Assembly: GCF_022063185.1 (NCBI RefSeq)
Contig: NZ_CP091913.1
Coordinates: 5,681,141 to 5,745,140 of the forward strand
Length of the DNA: 64,000 bases
Direction: 5' to 3'
Source: Nostoc sp. UHCC 0870
Lineage (GTDB): Bacteria; Cyanobacteriota; Cyanobacteriia; Cyanobacteriales; Nostocaceae
Shown here: positions 58,669 to 64,000 of the stretch, one piece after another
How the letters are laid out: the number at the start of each line of letters is the position of its first letter
Position numbering within the stretch: the first letter of the stretch is position 1
The notes under the pieces: model-generated
Database searches by the model: none
What the model was told of the DNA's origin: nothing
Seen by the model: only the letters and a program-made list of their open reading frames with translations
Position numbers and translations under genes: made by a program

Positions 58669-60461
58669 GTATCGGCTCAATAAGTAGGGGTAGTAGAAAA
58701 AATAAAGTCAGCGAGGGACAAGCAATATCATAAAATATGACACATGACGCAAAAGCTAGATTCGAGTAAAAAATTGGGAGAAGAGATACTGCAAACCATC
58801 GAGCCAAAAGGAATTGCAGATGAATCAATGCGTCGGACAGTAGAAATATTACTGAACCTAATAGAGCAATTGCAAGCAGAAGTCAAAGAATTACGAGATG
58901 AAAATCAACAGTTAAAAGATGAAAACAACCGCCTGAAAGGAGAAAAAGGTCAACCAGACATCAAAAGCAGCAAGAAAGGATTTGCCAACAATCACTCATC
59001 AGAAAAAGAACGACAGACTCTAAAAAAGCACAACAAAGGCAGTAAGAAAGCGACAGTTAAAATAAATAGAGAACAAATATTGGAATATCCCCAGGACAAA
59101 CTGCCAGCAGACGCAGAGTTTAAAGGCTATCAAGAAGTAATCATCCAAGACATCACCTTGGGAACGGACAACGTATTATTCCGTAAAGAGAAATACTACT
59201 CACCTTCAGTGGGAAAAACCTATTTAGCAGAACTGCCTTGCGGTTACGAAGGAGAATTCGGTCCGGGAATAAAAGCTTTGGTGATGAGCCTATACTATGG
59301 GGGCAACATGACCCAAGGCAAATTATTAGAGTTTTTAGAAGATATTGGGATATCCATATCAGCCGGATATTTATCGAACCTACTGATTAAAAACCACACT
59401 GATTTTGAAAGCGAGAAAGATGAAGTATATGCGTCGGGACTAGAGAGCAGTCCTTGGCAAAACTTCGACCAAACTGGTGCGCGGGTGGGTGGGGTGAACT
59501 ATACCACTAATGTAGTCTGCAACCCTTTCTATACAATCTACCTGACCACTGCCAAAAAAGACAGATTGAGTGTAGTAAAAGTATTGCAAAATGCCACAGA
59601 ACTGGAGTTGATTCTCAATCAACTTACAGACAATTTAGTGGAGACTTTCCAAATCCCGACTAAATGGAAAAATGCTCTTAAACTATTACCTCAAGAAACT
59701 GTGTTGAGTGAAGCAGAGTTTAATACTCTACTTGATACATATCTACCCAAACTAGGTTCTCAACACCGGACTCGGATTATAGAAGCAGCAGCGATTGCTT
59801 TTTATCATCAACAAACTGATTGGCCAGTGGTGCAAACTCTCGTTTGTGATGATGCTCCTCAGTTCAAATTACTGACTGATAATATCGCTTTGTGTTGGGT
59901 GCATGAAGGACGACATTACAAAAAGTTGACCCCTTATGTTGCTTGTCACCAAAAAGCTCTTGATAAATTCCTGGATGATTTCTGGGATTACTACCGAGAC
60001 TTGCTGGCTTACAAAGATGCACCCAGTCAACAGATGGCAGAAAAACTCCGGTCTGAGTTTTGGAAACTTTTCGATACTCAAACCGGTTATCAACAGTTGG
60101 ATGAGCGAAAACAATTAACGCTGCTGAAAATTTCGGAGTTGCTTTTAGTCTTAGAGCATCCTGAATTACCTTTGCATAATAATCCGGCGGAGTTAGCTGC
60201 TAGGACAATGGTGCAACGGCGTAATATTAGTTATGCCACTCAAACTCTAGAAGGTACTCAGGCTTGGGATACTTTTATGTCTCTTGTTGCTACTACTCGT
60301 AAGTTGGGAATTAGCTTTTTTGAGTATATCCGTGACCGGATTTCTCAGGTTGGGAATATTCCTTCTTTAGCAACTATTATTCAGGAAAAATCTGCTCTCA
60401 ATCCTTTTGGTTTTTCATTGATGACTGAAGAACTCCTTACCCCGGAATATTGAGGGGATAC
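58669..60461 (+). mobile_element. IS66-type insertion sequence, 1793 bp, complete
   Basis: The ends are imperfect inverted repeats: left GTATCGGCTCAATA and right (read inward) GTATCCCCTCAATA, with a further GGGGTA shared slightly inside. It is flanked by an exact 8-bp direct duplication gaaattga, the usual size for IS66. It has a single large transposase frame and no TnpA/TnpB accessory genes, as in the single-gene IS66 branch. It splits a toxin-antitoxin operon. Confidence 0.93.
58744..60453 (+). CDS. tnp: IS66-type transposase
   Basis: This 569-residue transposase has a coiled-coil N-terminus (IEQLQAEVKELRDENQQLKD, about 38-57), a basic linker, then the catalytic core: an acidic residue near NFDQTGARVGG (about 238-248), VCDDAPQFK (about 367-375), HEGRHYKKL (about 385-393), and the IS66-like end NNPAELAARTMVQRRNISYATQT (about 478-500), where the conserved Glu matches the third catalytic acid. 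The stop lies inside the right terminal repeat. The frame is complete, so the element may still be active. Confidence 0.88.
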   Translation: MTQKLDSSKKLGEEILQTIEPKGIADESMRRTVEILLNLIEQLQAEVKELRDENQQLKDENNRLKGEKGQPDIKSSKKGFANNHSSEKERQTLKKHNKGSKKATVKINREQILEYPQDKLPADAEFKGYQEVIIQDITLGTDNVLFRKEKYYSPSVGKTYLAELPCGYEGEFGPGIKALVMSLYYGGNMTQGKLLEFLEDIGISISAGYLSNLLIKNHTDFESEKDEVYASGLESSPWQNFDQTGARVGGVNYTTNVVCNPFYTIYLTTAKKDRLSVVKVLQNATELELILNQLTDNLVETFQIPTKWKNALKLLPQETVLSEAEFNTLLDTYLPKLGSQHRTRIIEAAAIAFYHQQTDWPVVQTLVCDDAPQFKLLTDNIALCWVHEGRHYKKLTPYVACHQKALDKFLDDFWDYYRDLLAYKDAPSQQMAEKLRSEFWKLFDTQTGYQQLDERKQLTLLKISELLLVLEHPELPLHNNPAELAARTMVQRRNISYATQTLEGTQAWDTFMSLVATTRKLGISFFEYIRDRISQVGNIPSLATIIQEKSALNPFGFSLMTEELLTPEY

Positions 60462-60469
60462 GAAATTGA
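60462..60469. repeat. Target-site duplication, right (gaaattga)
   Basis: Exact copy of 58661-58668. It now contains the TTG used as start of the truncated toxin frame. Confidence 0.95.
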
Positions 60470-60882
60470 TTTGTGTAGATGCTAATTTCGTAGTTAAATT
60501 AATTAATAATCCCTCTGAAAATTCACCCTATTTGGCGTTATGGGATAACTGGGAGCAAACTCAAACCACGATTATTGCTCCGAATCTCTTATGCTACGAA
60601 GTCACGAATGTATTTCATCGAATGCAACTGGCAAAACAACTATTGAAGACAGAAGCCCAAAATGCTCTCAACCTTGCTCTAAATTTACCCATTCAGTTTT
60701 ACAGCGATCGCCAACTGCATCAAGAAGCCGGGGAAGTCGCGCAACAATTTAACCTTTCCGCTACTTATGATGCTCATTATTTAGCATTAGCTCAAAGATT
60801 TCAGGCATATTTTTATACGGGTGATAAACGCCTATTTAACACGGTTAGTTCTGTTTTTTCCTGGGTTCATCTAGTTGAATAA
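60466..60882 (+). CDS. PIN-domain toxin (VapC-like), 5' end cut by IS66
   Basis: The present frame opens at TTG within the duplicated target site and has 138 residues. PIN acids are in place: ICVDANFVVKL (Asp near 4), LLCYEVTNVF (Glu near 44), and SATYDAHYLALAQRF plus YTGDKRLFN (Asp near 101 and 118). Joining 58653-58668 to 60470 onward restores MTRKLICVDANF and 142 residues, with the start overlapping the antitoxin stop. The insertion thus removed ATG, three codons and translational coupling. Whether toxin is still made from the TTG is open. Confidence 0.85.
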   Translation: MICVDANFVVKLINNPSENSPYLALWDNWEQTQTTIIAPNLLCYEVTNVFHRMQLAKQLLKTEAQNALNLALNLPIQFYSDRQLHQEAGEVAQQFNLSATYDAHYLALAQRFQAYFYTGDKRLFNTVSSVFSWVHLVE

Positions 60883-60953
60883 AAAGATTAATAGCAAAAC
60901 TGTGATCAATGCGATCGTCACAAATGGCAGTTGAGTAGATGTGAAGATACAAT

Positions 60954-60974
60954 GATAACGATTCTCGTTATATC
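60954..60974 (+). promoter_or_regulatory. Fur/Zur-like operator
   Basis: ATAACGA (60955-60961) and TCGTTAT (60965-60971) form a perfect 7-bp palindrome around TTC. The wider sequence matches the Fur 19-mer at about 14 positions. It ends 14 bases before the start of the flavoprotein gene, so a bound repressor would block transcription. Fur and Zur boxes are too alike to choose between them by eye. Confidence 0.6.
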
Positions 60975-61891
60975 CCACAAACTCGGCAATGGAAACTACT
61001 CCACCACAGTTACCCAGCAAAATTGACTTGGCAATTATTGGTGCTGGCCCTCATTCGTTAACATTTATTACCCATTTGCTACAAAAACGGCCAAAAATGA
61101 AGGGTAGGTTTTTGGTATTTGACCCTAGTGGCAGATGGCTGAGTCGATGGCAGCAGCAGTTTGCAGCTTTAGATATACCACATTTGCGATCGCCTGCGGT
61201 ACATCATCCCGACCCCAACCCCTTCGCTTTACGAAAATTTGCCGAATCCCGTTCCCAAGAGTTATTTCCCCCCTACGACTTACCAGGGACTCGGCTGTTT
61301 GAAGACTTATGTAATGATGTGATTCATCGTTGGGATGTACAAGATTTAGTTGTACCTGCCAAAGTAACACGTCTTGAACCCTTACATCAGGGTTTTCGTT
61401 TGTGGTTGCAAGATGGCGACTCAATTCTTGCCAAGCGGGTTATATTAGCTACCAACAATAGTCAACTTCAGATTCCTGACTGGGTAAATCACATAACATC
61501 AGAATATCCTCAAGATAAATTGTGTCACTCCCAACAAGTAGATTTACGACAATTACATTTAGCGGGTGAAAGAGTCTTAATTGTCGGTGGTGGTTTAACC
61601 AGTGGACATTTAGCCGTTGGTGCGATGACTCGCGGTGCAAAAGTCCAATTGATGATTCGACGACAGTTGCAAGCCAAATTATTTGACGCTGAACCTGGTT
61701 GGTTAGGGCCAAAATACTTAAAGGCATTTTTCGCTGAGTCAGATTATCAGCAGCGATCGCAAATGATTCAGCAAGCGCGGAATGGCGGTTCTGTAACACC
61801 AGCAATGGCTATGCAATTACGGCGATCGGTGCGTGCTGGTCATGGGAGAATAGATGAACATTGCCAAATTGTTGCTGCTCAATGGTTAGAT

Positions 61892-61894
61892 AAT
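61892..61894. repeat. Target-site duplication (aat), left
   Basis: AAT precedes the IS5-type left end and is repeated at 63038-63040. A 2-bp TA reading shifted by one base cannot be excluded. Confidence 0.7.
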
Positions 61895-63037
61895 AGACAT
61901 CTCCGAAAACAGTCAAAGCCTTTGTTTGGCTAGGCTGTAGCCACTAAATGCAATCATCTTAAATTAGCTATTCTGTACGATGAAATAAGACTTTGAGATA
62001 TTTGCTGTTGATAATTAGGCAAAAATATCTAGTTATATGCGATAATTTTAACCTGATGATATAGCTGATATTTCTAATGGTAATATTAGCCCTCGAATCC
62101 GTAACCTTACTAGCCCACAAATCGTCAAAATTACTTGCTTATATTTGCGGGTATTTAACCTAAATCTCTCTTGGACAACTCGAAAGATTTTGACTGACCG
62201 TATTCGATGTTCAACAAAGATTCGTTTAGATGAAAATATTTTGTTCTGTTCTTTCTGTTCAGTTGTTAGTTCTTGATTTCTTGGTTTCTTAATTGGAGTT
62301 GTAATTAAATCTTCTCCAAGATATGCCTTATCTCCTTTAAATCTTTGTTTGGCATCAAACTCTGAACGATATTCTCGGAACAAAGTTATATCGCTTTTTG
62401 GACCAGGTTCACCTGCCACAACATCAACGATATCACTAGCATCAGGTAAAATAATCATTTGAGTTTTAAATGTATGATTACTCTTCTTACCTGAAAAATA
62501 TTTCTTTTGTTCATCATTGTCTCTAGGTCTTTCTCTGACTTGTTCATAGCTATCTACTATTAATTCATATTCTGTGAGCATTTCTTTTACTACTTCATAG
62601 TCAGAAGCGTTTTTTTTTACTTGTTCAAGCAAACTTGATGGCAGTAATTCTCGCAAGTTAGGCAACCAATAGTTAAACGTATCGTTGGCTGTAGACTCAC
62701 TTACTTCAAACTGAATACCTAGAAGTTGAAAGGTTGTCAGATGTCGGAGATACACTAAAGTTAAAATGATTTGTTCAGAAATAGATAATTTTGGTTTCCG
62801 ACCTCCTCCACCAGCAATAATTCTCACTTTCTTAGATTCCAGTAAAGCTTTTTTTTCATGATATAATCTTTCCCCATTTATGATTAATTGTTGTAACTGT
62901 TCATATTCCAGACCTATTAACCTTTGGGTTTGTTTAGGATTCTCTTCAATGTAATTCAGTATATTGCTCATGCTTCTGTGTCAAAATAACGCTTTAATGT
63001 TCTTTTATCACAGAATAATACTATTTTGGAGATGTCT
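61895..63037. mobile_element. IS5-type insertion sequence, 1143 bp, complete
   Basis: The ends read AGACATCTCCGAAAACAGT at the left and AGACATCTCCAAAATAGT inward from the right, imperfect inverted repeats of about 18 bp. A 3-bp duplication AAT flanks it. It carries one transposase gene on the minus strand, intact. Inserted in opposite orientation to the gene it breaks. Confidence 0.9.
62048..62971 (-). CDS. tnp: IS5-family transposase (HTH_Tnp_4 / DDE_Tnp_4 type)
   Basis: This 307-residue transposase has an N-terminal helix-turn-helix region (about 60-110, SISEQIILTLVYLRHLTTFQ then FEVSESTANDTFNYWLP) and a DDE core: VDSYEQVRERP (first Asp, about 138), AGEPGPKSDITLFRE (second Asp, about 188) and EHRIRSVKIFRVVQERFR (Glu, about 255). 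GDKAYLGEDLI is also typical. The gene is complete, so recent insertion and possible activity are likely. Confidence 0.92.
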   Translation of the reverse strand: MSNILNYIEENPKQTQRLIGLEYEQLQQLIINGERLYHEKKALLESKKVRIIAGGGGRKPKLSISEQIILTLVYLRHLTTFQLLGIQFEVSESTANDTFNYWLPNLRELLPSSLLEQVKKNASDYEVVKEMLTEYELIVDSYEQVRERPRDNDEQKKYFSGKKSNHTFKTQMIILPDASDIVDVVAGEPGPKSDITLFREYRSEFDAKQRFKGDKAYLGEDLITTPIKKPRNQELTTEQKEQNKIFSSKRIFVEHRIRSVKIFRVVQERFRLNTRKYKQVILTICGLVRLRIRGLILPLEISAISSG

Positions 63038-63392
63038 AATCATTGGCGAGTAAAATGCAATGATAATAGTGAATATGAGTGCGATCGTATTTGGCTTTCT
63101 ACTGGCAGTAAATTTGATGTTCAGGCTGAACCATTATTACAAGAAGTTTTAAATACGTACCCGATTCCTGTAGTCAACGGCTTACCTATTTTAGATACTT
63201 GTCTACGTTGGCCTGGTTGTGAATTATTCCTGATGGGAGGGTTAGCAGCTTTACAGGTAGGGCCGACAGCACGAAATTTATCAGGCGCGAGAATGGCTAG
63301 TGAAAAAATTGTCCCAGCGATTATCAAGCCGAGTGTGGTTCTTCCTCATCCTAAAACTGCTTAACTTTTTTTCTTCTTATATAAAGTCAAGA

Positions 63393-63418
63393 AACCCAGT
63401 TTTGGAAAAACTGGGGTT
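63393..63418. terminator. Bidirectional terminator-like hairpin
   Basis: aacccagtttt pairs with aaaactggggtt (one bulge) between the convergent flavoprotein remnant and the metal-binding protein gene. T-rich and A-rich flanks suit both directions. Similar in style to 29115-29147. Confidence 0.65.
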
Positions 63419-63436
63419 ATAAAATTTGGTAACAAT

Positions 63437-64000
63437 CTACTGTTGTGACTGTTGAATTCTGGGTGGAAAAATTAAGTATGTTCCGCCTAAACCTTCTACA
63501 ATAGTGCGTGTATTGGCAAACATCATCTTTTGATAGGTATCTGCATCACTTCCCGGTTCTCCCAACCCTTTAGTATATAGTTGTCTTTCTGATAATTTAA
63601 CATTTGCTTCTGCTGCTACAGACTCCATTAACTCAGGATTCACTGTCGTCTCTAGAAAAATTGTTGGTACTTTCGACTTTTGAACGTATTGCACCAAATT
63701 TTTGATACGTTGATTTGTAGCTTGTTCTTCAGTGCCAAAACTGGCTGAAGGAATACCATAAGCCTTGGTGTAATAATCGATGGCATTATTGGTTGTTACT
63801 ACTTTCAGTCTATCTTTAGGAATACTCGCAATTCTTGATTTTATCCAACTATCTATCTGTGCGAGTTCAGTTATAATTCGTTTGGTATTTTCTTGATAAA
63901 TATCTGCATCGCTGGGGGATAATTTCTTTAAGTTGTTATTAATAACTTCCACCATTTTTATTGCATTCTGGGGATGATTCCAAATATAAGGATTAGTTAC
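63437..64000 (-). CDS. Metal ABC transporter binding protein (ZnuA/MntC family), partial
   Basis: The frame runs in from the right edge, so its start and N-terminal domain are outside; 187 C-terminal residues are visible, beginning VTNPYIWNHPQNAIKMVEVI. This matches the His-containing DPH-x-W-x-x-P-x-N motif of cluster A-I metal-binding proteins. Further motifs are VVTTNNAIDYYTKAYGI (His of the usual TTHxAF altered to Asn), ASFGTEEQATNQRIKNLVQYVQKSKVPTIFLETTVNP and a C-terminal LGEPGSDADTYQKMMFANTRTI, where the last metal Asp sits. The family imports Zn or Mn. It is convergent with the broken flavoprotein gene. Confidence 0.88.
   Translation of the reverse strand, partial: VTNPYIWNHPQNAIKMVEVINNNLKKLSPSDADIYQENTKRIITELAQIDSWIKSRIASIPKDRLKVVTTNNAIDYYTKAYGIPSASFGTEEQATNQRIKNLVQYVQKSKVPTIFLETTVNPELMESVAAEANVKLSERQLYTKGLGEPGSDADTYQKMMFANTRTIVEGLGGTYLIFPPRIQQSQQ

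Larger units (their letters stand above)
60989..63364 (+). pseudogene. SidA/IucD-like flavoprotein monooxygenase, split by an IS5-type element
   Basis: The N-terminal part (60989-61894, 302 codons) has the FAD loop LAIIGAGPHSLTF (about 14-26), a substrate-region DIPHLRSPAVHHPDP, and a second nucleotide-binding loop VLIVGGGLTSGHLAVGAMTRGA (about 195-216). The C-terminal part (63041-63364, 107 codons) has the closing FAD-binding region LSTGSKF ... FLMGGLAALQVGPTARNLSGAR. Removing 61895-63037 and one AAT gives a single 409-codon frame. The left part now ends after 314 codons in the element; the right part could start only from a TTG inside it. Family members hydroxylate amines or act in metal homeostasis. 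Function is very likely lost. Confidence 0.85.

Noticed and set aside
58653..58733. 26-codon chimeric frame from the old toxin ATG into the IS66-type element
   Set aside because: It is a by-product of the insertion (MTRKLSIG...) and ends at TAA within the element; not a gene.
58669..60461. Considered as IS1634- or Tn3-like element
   Set aside because: The 8-bp duplication, N-terminal coiled coil and NNPAE end of the transposase fit IS66; no resolvase or 5-bp duplication is present.

Overview
The window looks like chromosomal DNA of a filamentous, heterocyst-type cyanobacterium (Nostoc/Anabaena group). The evidence is the very frequent GCGATCGC (HIP1) octamer, the short tandem heptamer/octamer arrays typical of these genomes, and cyanobacterial genes: pcxA, the ferredoxin-thioredoxin reductase catalytic chain, a cold-type RNA-binding protein, a HstK-like Ser/Thr kinase-histidine kinase, and several conserved cyanobacterial families without known function. 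No rRNA, CRISPR array or prophage was seen. There is one tRNA gene (Val, UAC).

Layout. 1-12 kb holds mixed housekeeping genes: a CHAD protein cut by the edge, a DUF3616 protein, a NIL-domain ferredoxin, a TxlA/HCF164-like thioredoxin, a b-type cytochrome, a CYP110-like P450, tRNA-Val, mazG, msrA and an SF1-helicase-like protein. 12-18 kb holds pcxA, a small ORF plus PIN protein, an XRE regulator, and two envelope-sugar genes (NodB deacetylase, family 4 glycosyltransferase). 18-25 kb holds glyS, murD, DUF3611, TspO and a VanX-like dipeptidase. 25-30 kb holds the LPS transport set lptA-lptB-lptF(G), and DUF309 overlapping ftrC. 30-36.3 kb is a ferric-siderophore uptake cluster: fused FhuB-type permease, substrate-binding lipoprotein, and AMIN-TonB receptor; no ATPase gene is in view. 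36.7-39.8 kb holds DUF58, then a small accessory patch: DUF433 antitoxin, RelE-like toxin, a truncated 51-codon gene, and a HEPN-LOTUS protein. 39.9-46.9 kb holds typA, argG, DedA, a STAS protein, the RNA-binding protein and an unknown secreted protein. 47.5-53.9 kb pairs a haem-oxygenase-like diiron protein, tail to tail, with an 1887-residue kinase/ATPase/GAF/histidine kinase. 54-58.3 kb holds two unknown proteins, a methyltransferase and an ArnT-like glycosyltransferase.

The right end (58.4-64 kb) has been remodelled by two insertion sequences whose ends can be read directly. An IS66-type element (58669-60461, 8-bp target duplication) sits inside the start of a PIN toxin gene and separates it from its antitoxin. 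An IS5-type element (61895-63037, 3-bp duplication) splits a SidA/IucD-like flavoprotein monooxygenase gene; removing it restores one 409-codon frame. That broken gene has a Fur/Zur-like palindrome just before its start and faces a metal-ABC-transporter binding protein that leaves the window.

A striking general feature is the number of short tandem arrays and dispersed palindromic repeats between genes. Several touch genes: one supplies the last codons and stop of the helicase-like gene, one abuts the glyS stop, one lies in frame inside the TonB receptor, and others create false N-terminal extensions of the VanX-like and FhuB-like genes.
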